This document shows, piece by piece, positions 33,119 through 41,577 of a stretch of DNA of 64,000 nt. Location of the stretch: contig NZ_JAVRIB010000005.1 of NCBI RefSeq assembly GCF_031846275.1, positions 174,647 through 238,646 on the forward strand, written 5' to 3'. Each line of letters starts with the position of its first letter. The stretch's first letter is position 1. Source of the stretch: Spectribacter hydrogenoxidans. Its GTDB lineage: Bacteria > Pseudomonadota > Gammaproteobacteria > Nevskiales > Salinisphaeraceae. The translations under genes and the position numbers were made by a program. Under the pieces are notes generated by a model that did not search any database, was not told where the DNA came from, and was given only the letters and a program-made list of their open reading frames with translations.

Positions 33119-34942
33119 ATGACCGACTGGCAGGTGGCCGACAGCCGCGACCTGTACCGCGTGGCCCAGTGGGGCGAAGGCTATTTCGGCATCAGCGAGG
33201 CCGGCCATGCCAGCGCCCGGCCGCGCCCCGACGCTGCCGCGATCGACATGCTGGAACTGGCCGACGAACTCGAACGCCGCGGCCTGCGCCTGCCGGTGCT
33301 GGTGCGGTTCACCGACATCCTCGGCGACCGGATCACCCGCCTGCTGGGCGCATTCGACCGGGCCCGGCACGCCCACGACTACGCCGCCGGCTACGCCGTG
33401 GTCTATCCGGTCAAGGTCAATCAGCAGCGCACCGTGGTCGAGCACATCATCGGCCACGACGACGAGCGCGTGGGCCTGGAAGCCGGCAGCAAGCCCGAAC
33501 TGATGGCGGTGCTGGCCATGGCGCCGCCGGGCCGCACCATCGTGTGCAACGGCTACAAGGACAGCGCATTCCTGCGCCTGGCCATGGCCGGGGTGCAACT
33601 GGGCCACCGGGTGATGCTGGTGGTCGAGAAACCCTCGGAGCTGGAGGATGTTCTCGCCCTGGCCGCCGAAACCGGCGTGCTGCCGCAGCTGGGTCTGCGC
33701 GTGCGCCTGGCCAGCGTGGCCGCCGGCCACTGGCAGAACACCGGCGGCGACAAGGCCAAGTTCGGGCTCACCGCCAACCAGGTGGTGGCCGCGGTGGATC
33801 GGCTGCGCGCCGCCGGTCGTCTCGAGTCACTGCGCATGCTACATCTGCATATCGGCTCGCAGGTCGCCGACCGGGCCGCGCTGCGCCGGGCGATGACCGA
33901 AACCGCCAGCCTGTACCGCGCCCTGCGCGATCTGGGCGCCCCGGTGGACTGCGTGGACGTCGGCGGCGGCCTGGCCGTGGACTACGAGGGCCGGCGGGCC
34001 ACCAGCTTCTGCTCCATGAACTACGGGGTGGATGACTACGCCGACATCGTGATCGGGGAACTGGCCGCCGCCTGCGCCCGTCACGACCTGCCCCAGCCAG
34101 CGGTGATCAGCGAGTCCGGCCGGGCGCTGACCGCCCACCACGCCGTGCTGCTCACCGAAGTGATCGACAGCGAGGCCGGCGACGATCACAACGCCGAACC
34201 GGACCTGCCGCCCGCCGACCCACTCGCCGCCGTCCATCAGGCCCAGGATGCACTCGATGCCGCCCAGGCCGCCTTTACGGCCGGCGAAATCGACCTTGCG
34301 GCACGGGCGGCGGCGGAGCGCACCGCCTTCGCCAGTTTCCGTCTGCTCGAGCCGCGCCTGTCACCGGCCGATCCGGCCCAGCATCAGGCCCTGATCGCCC
34401 TGCGCGAGCGGCTGGCGGACAAGTACTTCTGCAATTTCTCCGTGTTCCAGTCAACTCCGGACGTGTGGGCGCTGGACCAGGTATTCCCGGTGCTGCCGCT
34501 GCAGCGTCTGGACGAACATCCCGACCGCCGGGTGCGGCTGTGCGATCTCACCTGCGATTCCGACGGCAGGCTGGACCGCTACGTCGACGCCGACGGGCTC
34601 GACACCACGCTGCCCCTGCATCCACTGCGTGACGGCGAGCGCTACCGGCTGGGCATATTCCTGGTGGGCGCCTATCAGGAAAATCTGGGCGACATGCACA
34701 ACCTGTTCGGTGACACCGATGCCGTGAACGTGGAACTCACCGACACCGGCTGGCAGCTGACCGAGGCTGAACGCGGCGACGCCACCGACGAACTGCTCCG
34801 ATACGTTCACTTCGAGCCGGACACCCTGCGCGCCGCCTACCGCCGCAAGGCCGACGACGCCGGTCTCGACGGCCCCGCCCGCGACGCCTGCCTGGCGCTG
34901 CTGGAAGACGGGCTGGGCGGCTACACCTACCTGCTGGACTGA
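33119..34942 (+). CDS. speA: Biosynthetic arginine decarboxylase SpeA
   Basis: PLP-dependent decarboxylase making agmatine from arginine, the first step to putrescine and spermidine. From ATG 33119 it is 607 residues and begins MTDWQVADSRDLYRVAQWGE, the usual family N-terminus; an in-frame ATG at 33098 adds seven residues. The PLP lysine is in AVVYPVKVNQQRT. The HLHIGSQ motif, DVGGGLAVDYEG and SESGRALTAHHA are characteristic. An acidic/helical insertion at about 370-425 is typical of biosynthetic ADCs. A TATAAA at 33093-33098 could be the -10, in which case 33119 is the right start. It faces speE, so the two polyamine genes share a control region. Confidence 0.95.
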   Translation: MTDWQVADSRDLYRVAQWGEGYFGISEAGHASARPRPDAAAIDMLELADELERRGLRLPVLVRFTDILGDRITRLLGAFDRARHAHDYAAGYAVVYPVKVNQQRTVVEHIIGHDDERVGLEAGSKPELMAVLAMAPPGRTIVCNGYKDSAFLRLAMAGVQLGHRVMLVVEKPSELEDVLALAAETGVLPQLGLRVRLASVAAGHWQNTGGDKAKFGLTANQVVAAVDRLRAAGRLESLRMLHLHIGSQVADRAALRRAMTETASLYRALRDLGAPVDCVDVGGGLAVDYEGRRATSFCSMNYGVDDYADIVIGELAAACARHDLPQPAVISESGRALTAHHAVLLTEVIDSEAGDDHNAEPDLPPADPLAAVHQAQDALDAAQAAFTAGEIDLAARAAAERTAFASFRLLEPRLSPADPAQHQALIALRERLADKYFCNFSVFQSTPDVWALDQVFPVLPLQRLDEHPDRRVRLCDLTCDSDGRLDRYVDADGLDTTLPLHPLRDGERYRLGIFLVGAYQENLGDMHNLFGDTDAVNVELTDTGWQLTEAERGDATDELLRYVHFEPDTLRAAYRRKADDAGLDGPARDACLALLEDGLGGYTYLLD

Positions 34943-34955
34943 CGAGGAAATTCTC

Positions 34956-35819
34956 ATGCAAGCCGGATTCATCGGCCTCGGCGCCATGGGCTACGCCATG
35001 GCCGCCAATCTCCACCGCGCGGGACTTCTGCACGCGGTCTGCAACCGCGGCGCCGAACCGCGCGAGCGCTTCGCCGCGGCGCATGATATTCAGGCCATGG
35101 CGGACATCGGCGAACTGGCGGCGGTCTGCGACGTGATCGTCACCTGCGTGTCGGCCGACGCCGATGTGCTGGCCGTGGTGGACACCATTCTGCCCGCCAT
35201 GCAGCCCGGCACCACGATCATCGACTGCTCCACCGTTGCCTCCGATACCGCCCGCGAGGCCGCCTCACGGGTCGCCGACCGGGGCGGCGCGTTTCTCGAT
35301 GCCCCGGTTTCCGGCGGCACGGAGGGCGCCGCCAACGGCACCTTGGCGATGATGGTCGGCGGCGACGAGGCGGCGTTTGAGCACGTCCGGCCGGCGCTGG
35401 AGGCGATGGGCCAGCGCATCGTGTACATGGGCGATGCCGGCAGCGGGCAGGCCACCAAGGCGGTCAACCAGGTGATGGCGGCCGGCATCAACCAGGCGGT
35501 GACAGAAGCCCTGTCCTTCGCCACCGCCCTGAACCTGCCGCTGGACAAGGTGATCGAGGTAGTGGGCTCGGGTGCGGCGGGTAACTGGTTCGTGCAGAAC
35601 CGCGGCCCCACGATGATCCGCGACGAATACAGCGGCTTCGGCTTCAAGGTGGCGCTACACCACAAGGACCTCGCGATCTGCCGGCACATGGCCGAGACGC
35701 GCGGCGGGCAACTGCCACTGGCCGAACGAACGCTGGCGGATTACGAGCGACTGATGGCCGACGATCACGGCAATGAGGATATTTCCGCGCTGTTCCGGCT
35801 CAAGCGAAAGCTTTTCTGA
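34956..35819 (+). CDS. Beta-hydroxyacid dehydrogenase (HIBADH/GlxR-like)
   Basis: A 287-residue NAD(P)-dependent dehydrogenase of the 3-hydroxyisobutyrate/tartronate-semialdehyde reductase family. The N-terminus is the nucleotide-binding GFIGLGAMGYAMAANL. The substrate segment is DAPVSGGTEGAANGTL, and the catalytic Lys lies in GSGQATKAVNQVM. GAGGAA-like GAGGAAA precedes ATG 34956. It is 13 nt downstream of speA and may be cotranscribed, without an obvious link to polyamines. The substrate cannot be told from the sequence alone. Confidence 0.88.
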   Translation: MQAGFIGLGAMGYAMAANLHRAGLLHAVCNRGAEPRERFAAAHDIQAMADIGELAAVCDVIVTCVSADADVLAVVDTILPAMQPGTTIIDCSTVASDTAREAASRVADRGGAFLDAPVSGGTEGAANGTLAMMVGGDEAAFEHVRPALEAMGQRIVYMGDAGSGQATKAVNQVMAAGINQAVTEALSFATALNLPLDKVIEVVGSGAAGNWFVQNRGPTMIRDEYSGFGFKVALHHKDLAICRHMAETRGGQLPLAERTLADYERLMADDHGNEDISALFRLKRKLF

Positions 35820-35954
35820 ACACGTCGTCGGCCTCACTGCTGAAGGCTTCGATTTCGCCTCGGCCTGTGCCATAGTAATAAGGATAACTGACGCGCCCGG
35901 CATGGCCGCCCATGCGTCAGCATCGGTGAGGATCGTTGCTGCAGGGGGTGTTCA

Positions 35955-37343
35955 GTGCACGGGACTCTGATCTCTGACGGAGATCCGACAGCGGCTGGTG
36001 CCAGGCCCGGCCTGGCAAACCTCAGTGACGCGGACAACCTTCCCACGGCTCGCCCATCGATGGCGATGACTCCACTCGGCCTTCGATTCCTAGTGCCGGA
36101 AGTCGAAAGGCTTTTCAGGGAATGGCAGGAGATCGAAGTCCTCCCGGTGGTGCGATTCGGCACCATCGCAGCCATCACCTCGTGGGTCGGCGGCCTGCCC
36201 GGTTTCTGGGTGGCGGCCCGGCCGGCATTCTCGATTGCAGGCACCTGGGTGGCCCTGGTGGTCAGTATGCTGCTGCTCTGCCTGTGGCTGACCTATCGGC
36301 CCACCCTGCGGCGTTGGGTTCTGCCCGCCAGCGCAGCGGTGAATGTCATTTCCGGCTTTGCGGTGATCGGCATCGGCTTCTGGGCCCAGCCATCCCCGGG
36401 CGTGGTCTCGAGCGTGCTCATCGTGATCGCGTTCTTCGGGCTGACCATATTCCGCCTGTATCCGTTACAGGGCGCCATCGGCGTCGGCGCTTATGTCGTG
36501 GTGTCCGGCTGGCTGACCATTGGCGCACATCGGGACGGATTGATCGAACTGTACGACATGTTCTACTACCTGTTCATGCCGATCGCGGCCTACGCCACCG
36601 GCATGGTGATCTGCATACAGATGTGGCGAATGTCGCGGGAGGCGTATCGGCGATCCCGGATCATCACCGAACAGCAGGAGAAGCTGGAGGCCGAACGGGC
36701 GCTGTCCGACGAACTCCTGCTCAACATCCTGCCGGCGGGCATCGCCCAGGAACTCAAGTACTCGCCCGGGCTGATTGCCCAGCACTGCGACGGGGCGACG
36801 GTGCTTTTCGCGGACATCGTCGGCTTCACGCCGCTGGCAGCAAAACTGCATCCCGACGCAGTGGTCACCCTGCTCAACGAGATTTTCAGCCATTTCGATG
36901 CCCTGGCCGAGAATTACGGCGTGGAGAAGATCAAGACCATCGGCGATGCCTACATGGCAGTGGCAGGCCTACCAGACCCGAATCCACGGCATGCGGTGGC
37001 GGCGGCGGAAATGGCGCTGGGCATGCGGGAGTCCATCACGGGACTCGCGGCAGCACGACACTACGGCATCAATCTGCGCATTGGCCTTGCCACGGGTCCG
37101 CTGGTGGCCGGTGTCATCGGCACCCGCCGGTTCGCATACGACCTGTGGGGCGATACCGTCAATACGGCGGCACGCATGGAATCACATGGCGTGCCCGGCC
37201 AAATCCAGATCGACCAGCGCACCCAACAAGCCCTGTATGCCCGCTATCAGACCGAGTATCGCGGGCGAATCCATATCAAGGGTAAGGGCACCATGCCCAC
37301 CTGGTTGCTGCTGGCGCGACTCGATCACCGCCCGGGTCGATAA
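35955..37343 (+). CDS. Membrane-bound class III adenylate cyclase
   Basis: A 462-residue protein. Residues 65-225 form about six transmembrane helices, then a short signalling coiled coil (RSRIITEQQEKLEAERAL) leads to a class III cyclase domain (about 275-455). Metal ligands are Asp287 (LFADIVGF) and Asp331 (GDAYMAV). The purine-specifying pair is Lys327 and Asp396 (FAYDLWGD), which predicts ATP rather than GTP. The transition-state residues are Asn403 and Arg407 (NTAARMES). All needed residues are present, so it should be active as a homodimer making cAMP. The start is GTG 35955 after GGGGG; ATG 36060 is an alternative. Confidence 0.9.
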   Translation: MHGTLISDGDPTAAGARPGLANLSDADNLPTARPSMAMTPLGLRFLVPEVERLFREWQEIEVLPVVRFGTIAAITSWVGGLPGFWVAARPAFSIAGTWVALVVSMLLLCLWLTYRPTLRRWVLPASAAVNVISGFAVIGIGFWAQPSPGVVSSVLIVIAFFGLTIFRLYPLQGAIGVGAYVVVSGWLTIGAHRDGLIELYDMFYYLFMPIAAYATGMVICIQMWRMSREAYRRSRIITEQQEKLEAERALSDELLLNILPAGIAQELKYSPGLIAQHCDGATVLFADIVGFTPLAAKLHPDAVVTLLNEIFSHFDALAENYGVEKIKTIGDAYMAVAGLPDPNPRHAVAAAEMALGMRESITGLAAARHYGINLRIGLATGPLVAGVIGTRRFAYDLWGDTVNTAARMESHGVPGQIQIDQRTQQALYARYQTEYRGRIHIKGKGTMPTWLLLARLDHRPGR

Positions 37344-37361
37344 CAACCGGCCAGCGCCGAC

Positions 37362-39017
37362 TCAGGGCGCCACGCGAAACACGTCATCCGGAATCTCGTC
37401 GCCGATGGCAGTGTTGTCGCGGATGACCTGCGCCAGCGAGGCCCGCTCGATCTCGTCAACACCCAGCTCGGTGTAAGTGGCGGTATCCAAGCGCTTGTAC
37501 CAGAATCGATCGCCATCACGAAGGGCCTCGAACTGGCGCTTGAGGATGCTGAAGGCCAGCTCTCCCACCATGGCACCGGGCAGGTGGTCCTCCGCCATGC
37601 AGCCGATCCAGGGGTCGATCAGTTCGACGCTGTCGTAGGCTTCGACCAGCCGGGCGCGGATTTCCGGGTCCGTACTGACATCGGCAAACGTCGCCTTTGC
37701 CGTCAGGCCCAGCGAACGCCGCAGTTCGTTGTAGGCGGGCAGGCCATGATCCCGAGCACGCTGCAGGTTGAGCGCGATCAGGTCGCGGCCGCCGTCACCC
37801 GGCGGACCGAACAGGAAGTTGCGGACATCGTCGACCACCAGCGGGTCGAGCTCCTGCGCCGGCTGCCCGGCCAGGCCTCGCAGCAGCGGCTCGATGCCCC
37901 CTTCCGTTCGCAGCCGCTCGGGCGGAAAGAAGAACGCATCACGCAGGGGCAGATCGCCGGCGGCGATGGTCTGCCCGTCCGGCCCGACGCGTCGCAGCGT
38001 GGATGAAAGCAGGCTGTGACCGAGGCGGAACGCGACGGTGGCGAACTCGTTGGCCAGGCGGGCCGCGGTATCCGGCTCGTAGCCGTCGTACTCGGACAAC
38101 GCGTCCTCGCCCAGCAGCAACGGCAGGAACTCGTCGTAGGTGATGCGCTGCACCTTGGCGATCACGATGGCACGCGCATGCTGGTAGACGGCGTCGCCGC
38201 TCAGCGAGGCGTCAGCCGACCGCAGCCGGTCCGCCAGCCGGTTGTGCTCGCGCACGAACAGCACATGCATCGCCGTGAGCGCCACCTGTTCGTTGGCCCG
38301 GACATCGCCTGCCACGAACAGGGACGGGTCTTGACTGTCGGGGTTGTTCTCCAGGCCCGTGGTGTTGAGCGGCAGCAGGTCGCCCTCGCTGGTACGCAGC
38401 TTGCCGCTGCCGTCGTTCCGCCGCAGGGCCTGCGCCCGGGCGTCGCTGGATCCGTAGACCTGACTGGCATCAACGTACGCGGTCAGCGCGTTCATCTGCT
38501 GGCGCGGATCCGCCTGACCGGTATCCGGGTCGTATTCGCTGCGATCGAAGGGAATCTCAACCGCGCCGGACCCGGCCGGATCGAAATGCTCGTCGCCGGG
38601 CGGGACCGGGATCGGCAAAGGGGCATCCGCCTGTTCACGGGCCAGCGTCAGGTCGTGATCCAGGAACTGTCCCCACTGCCAGAGAAAATCGCTGGCCCCA
38701 CGCGCGTTCGGCAAGTTGCCGCTCTGTCGGGCCACTATGTTGCTAACAGTGCGTGGGTTCGGCCGATCGATGCCGGAGGGCTCGGCCAGCCCGTCCGGAT
38801 AGGCGGGATGGGCCATTCGCGCCATCGGGGTATCCGCGCGGCCGACGACCGGCGATTCGGCGTTGTTACCGGCGCCGGAGAGACTTCGGAATTCGGGCTG
38901 CGGGTCCGGGGCGGACGTCGAATCCTGCCCCTCACCGCCGCCGCAGGCAGCAAGTGCGGCGACCAGCACCACAGCAACCGACCATGCCCAGCGGCATCGA
39001 GCCGTCGACAGTCTCAT
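37362..39017 (-). CDS. Animal-type haem peroxidase, lipoprotein
   Basis: A 551-residue peroxidase of the animal haem-dependent (peroxidasin/cyclooxygenase) superfamily. The N-terminus is a lipoprotein signal with LAAC (Cys25). The distal site is WGQFLDHDLTL, with the Gln/His/Asp that bind haem and calcium. DASQVYGSS is a second conserved segment, HVLFVREHNRLAD holds the catalytic Arg region, and the proximal His is in FRLGHSLLSS. All key residues are visible, so it is probably active, on the outer face of a membrane. ATG 39017 follows GGGGGAT. Convergent with the cyclase gene with 18 nt between stops. The physiological substrate (halide, phenol or lipid) is unknown. Confidence 0.9.
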   Translation of the reverse strand: MRLSTARCRWAWSVAVVLVAALAACGGGEGQDSTSAPDPQPEFRSLSGAGNNAESPVVGRADTPMARMAHPAYPDGLAEPSGIDRPNPRTVSNIVARQSGNLPNARGASDFLWQWGQFLDHDLTLAREQADAPLPIPVPPGDEHFDPAGSGAVEIPFDRSEYDPDTGQADPRQQMNALTAYVDASQVYGSSDARAQALRRNDGSGKLRTSEGDLLPLNTTGLENNPDSQDPSLFVAGDVRANEQVALTAMHVLFVREHNRLADRLRSADASLSGDAVYQHARAIVIAKVQRITYDEFLPLLLGEDALSEYDGYEPDTAARLANEFATVAFRLGHSLLSSTLRRVGPDGQTIAAGDLPLRDAFFFPPERLRTEGGIEPLLRGLAGQPAQELDPLVVDDVRNFLFGPPGDGGRDLIALNLQRARDHGLPAYNELRRSLGLTAKATFADVSTDPEIRARLVEAYDSVELIDPWIGCMAEDHLPGAMVGELAFSILKRQFEALRDGDRFWYKRLDTATYTELGVDEIERASLAQVIRDNTAIGDEIPDDVFRVAP

Positions 39018-39171
39018 GGCATCCCCCGATCCGCGGTTCACGTCGATTGTTCTATGTCAGGCGACCCATCAGCAACTCCTCACCCGGAATGTCATCAGTC
39101 ACGTTCCACGGGATTGCGATTACGGGGATGCCCGGCCATGCTGCCACCTCGATTCCCGATCCGGAGACCCC

Positions 39172-39315
39172 ATGACGCTCACCATTTCCAGCGCCACCCT
39201 GGTGCCCATTGTTTCACTGGCCGCCGGTATCGCCATTCTGCTGGTGCCGCGCCTGCTCAACTACATCGTGGCCGGCTACCTAATCATCACCGGCGTGCTG
39301 GGTCTGATGGGCTGA
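39172..39315 (+). CDS. DUF3096-like small membrane protein (47 aa)
   Basis: ATG 39172 with GGAGA upstream. The product has two hydrophobic segments joined by the conserved-looking PRLLNYIVAGYLI, matching what I know of the DUF3096 family of tiny inner-membrane proteins. It is too short for strong statistics, but the hydrophobic pattern, the ribosome-binding site and the PRLLNYIVA motif agree. Function unknown. Confidence 0.75.
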   Translation: MTLTISSATLVPIVSLAAGIAILLVPRLLNYIVAGYLIITGVLGLMG

Positions 39316-39337
39316 ACCGGCTTGTTGCCGCGGTCGG

Positions 39338-39760
39338 TCAGCGATCCTCGGTGACATCCAGGAGCGGCCCGTCGCACTGGAATTCGCTGTTGGCGTCGCC
39401 GGTCAGACATCCCTCCACGGCCTGCTCGAGCTGGGCCCCGATATCGCCGCCGGGATCCACGGCGAAGAACAGAGGCTTTTCACGCCAGGCCGGTTCCGGA
39501 TGGGTGATGTAAATCAGCGCCAGCCTACAGCGCCCGTCCTCCGTCGCCCCCTCGACCTGATACTGGGCGGTGGCACCGGCTGCCGAGCGGGTCATGTAGG
39601 CCGTGCCCGACTCGCAGGCCGCGACCGCGTCGACGAAGCAGGCCTGCGAATCGCAGGGGGGCGGGCCCTCGCCGCCCATCATCGACCCGGCCCGCAGCGA
39701 CCAGAGCGCCAGCAGCACGGCGGCTGCCGGAATCACCACCATCGGCTTTGCAACGCCCAT
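39338..39760 (-). CDS. Hypothetical exported protein, Cys-rich (140 aa)
   Basis: N-terminal signal or anchor helix (MVVIPAAAVLLALWSL), then a domain with six Cys (PPPCDSQACF, AACESG, GRCRLAL, EGCLTG, FQCDG). The paired Cys suggest disulfides in the periplasm. It does not resemble a family I know. It is convergent with the DUF3096-like gene and divergent from the Sel1-repeat gene across 191 nt without features. Confidence 0.55.
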   Translation of the reverse strand: MGVAKPMVVIPAAAVLLALWSLRAGSMMGGEGPPPCDSQACFVDAVAACESGTAYMTRSAAGATAQYQVEGATEDGRCRLALIYITHPEPAWREKPLFFAVDPGGDIGAQLEQAVEGCLTGDANSEFQCDGPLLDVTEDR

Positions 39761-39951
39761 AACAACTCCCCCTCGATCCAGAAAGCGTTATCCAGCAGCC
39801 TAGCTGGCGGCCGCCGCCTCGTACAGACGTCACCCGCACACCCGATACGGCCAACACGGGGACCGTAGAGATGTTATGACTGGCCAAGCACGCGCGGGAT
39901 CGGTAACCCGGCCCGGATTATCGCCAGGCACCACGTCGGAAAGGAAAAAGC

Positions 39952-40980
39952 ATGCCCCCCATGAGTACCCGGACCCGTTCGACGCGCCGGCCCCGGCCGG
40001 CAGCGCTTGCGCTAATAGCCTGCCTCGTCGCGCCGGCTTCGCTGGCGCAGTTCGAAGCCGATACCGGCAACAGTGACGCTCAGGACCGCGTCGCCCGCGA
40101 CATGGTCAGCGTTCTCGAGGCCTATGCCGTCTACAAGATGGGGCAGTTCGACGAAGCCTTCGACCGCTATCTGGTGATAGCCGAATCCGGCAATACCCAG
40201 GGCATGCTCAACGTGGCCAACATGTACGCCGCCGGCGAGGGCACCAAGCAGAACCACGTGAAGGCCCTGCACTGGTACCGCAAGGCGGCCGAGGCCGGCG
40301 ACGCCAACGGCATGTTCGAAACCGCGCAGGCCTATGAAGAGGGTCTGGGTACCGAGGCTGATCCGGCGCGGGCCCGCCACTGGTACGAGCGAGCCGCGGA
40401 AAGCGGCAATGCCGAGGCGCAACATGCGCTGGGCATGCATCTGATCGAGCAGGGCGATGACGCCGGTGGACTGGCATGGCTGCGCCGTGCCGCCACGGAG
40501 CACGACCACCCGGCATCACGGCGATATCTGGCGGCCCGTCGGGGCGACGATGACGCCGCTACCCGGCCGGTGGCCGAGGGCAACCACAATGCCGTGGTCA
40601 AGGCTCTGGCCACCATGACCGAGGCCGCCGCGGCCCGGAACGCCGCGGGCATCGTGGCCCATGTGGCCGCCGACGCCCGCATCCGCGTGCGCCTGCCCAA
40701 CGGCAGCGGGTGGGATGAACTCGATCGCGACGAACTGCGCGCCCTGTGGCAGGAAACCTTCAACCGGGCGCAGGATTACAAAGTCAGCCGCCGGGATACG
40801 ACCATGCAACGCACGGCCGCCGGTATCCGGGTGACCTCGCAACTGGACGAGCAACTGGCCCCGGGGCCGGATAGCCAGCAGCTGGCCATCGACGAAACCG
40901 CGATCTTCCGCATCGACCACGGGCGTGCCGTGATCCACGACCTGAGCCTGGACATTCGCCGCGCCGGCGAGGCCTCCTGA
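39952..40980 (+). CDS. Secreted Sel1-repeat protein
   Basis: A 342-residue exported protein with a signal peptide (PAALALIACLVAPASLAQ). It then has three or four Sel1/TPR-like repeats (residues 60-180; GMLNVANMYAAGEGTKQNHV, ALHWYRKAAEAGDANGMFET, HWYERAAESGNAEAQHALG) that usually bind protein partners. The last 150 residues resemble a SnoaL/NTF2-like fold (RDELRALWQETFNRAQDYKV). ATG 39952 has AAGGA 7-11 nt upstream. The role is probably an envelope assembly or stress-related scaffold; nothing more specific can be said. Confidence 0.75.
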   Translation: MPPMSTRTRSTRRPRPAALALIACLVAPASLAQFEADTGNSDAQDRVARDMVSVLEAYAVYKMGQFDEAFDRYLVIAESGNTQGMLNVANMYAAGEGTKQNHVKALHWYRKAAEAGDANGMFETAQAYEEGLGTEADPARARHWYERAAESGNAEAQHALGMHLIEQGDDAGGLAWLRRAATEHDHPASRRYLAARRGDDDAATRPVAEGNHNAVVKALATMTEAAAARNAAGIVAHVAADARIRVRLPNGSGWDELDRDELRALWQETFNRAQDYKVSRRDTTMQRTAAGIRVTSQLDEQLAPGPDSQQLAIDETAIFRIDHGRAVIHDLSLDIRRAGEAS

Positions 40981-40996
40981 ACCACGCGGCTCCTCG

Positions 40997-41509
40997 CTAC
41001 GGAAATGCCGGTTTGTGCGGCTCGGTGTCGCCGATATTCACCTCGGGATGGTGCGAGCGCACCATCGCCGCGATCCGCTGTTCGTCGGCAGCCGGCACAT
41101 CCACCATAAGCAGCAACTGCCCGGCATCGATCGCGTCTTCGTAGGCACGGATTTCGCGATTGGGCAGACGAATGCCGATCATGCTGGCGGCCCAGGCGCC
41201 GAAACCGGCGCCGGCCAGTGTGGTGCCCGCCACCAGCCCGCCGCCGACTACCACGCCGGCAGGCGGGAAGGTCACCGCGGTCAGGCCGGCCAGCACGCCG
41301 GTAACGCCCCCGACGGCCAGACCACGCTCGGCGGATTCGATCAGATCCGATTTCTGGCGCAGATCCGCTTCGGGCAGATCGCCCAGCGGCGTGCCCTCCC
41401 GGGCAACGACGTGCATGTGCCGCGCCTCGATTCGCGCCAGCAGCAATTCATCGATGATGGTTTCGGCCGTGGCCAGGTCCGGAACGAGAAAGTACAGACG
41501 ACGTCGCAT
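40997..41509 (-). CDS. DUF1269-like membrane-associated stress protein
   Basis: A 170-residue protein with an N-terminal nucleotide/ligand-like alpha/beta segment (RRRLYFLVPDLATAETIIDE), a central glycine-rich hydrophobic hairpin (GLAVGGVTGVLAGLTAVTF, then GVVVGGGLVAGTTLAGAGFG) and a second alpha/beta segment (GQLLLMVDVPAADEQRI). This is the layout of DUF1269/general-stress-17M-like proteins, in which a glycine-zipper hairpin sits in or on the membrane. Convergent with the Sel1 gene. Function unknown. Confidence 0.7.
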   Translation of the reverse strand: MRRRLYFLVPDLATAETIIDELLLARIEARHMHVVAREGTPLGDLPEADLRQKSDLIESAERGLAVGGVTGVLAGLTAVTFPPAGVVVGGGLVAGTTLAGAGFGAWAASMIGIRLPNREIRAYEDAIDAGQLLLMVDVPAADEQRIAAMVRSHHPEVNIGDTEPHKPAFP

Positions 41510-41577
41510 GGCAACCTCCGCAAGCGTCGAAGCCTCCCGTTTCGACCCCGCCCAGCGGACAGGGTTTCGCGAACGCG

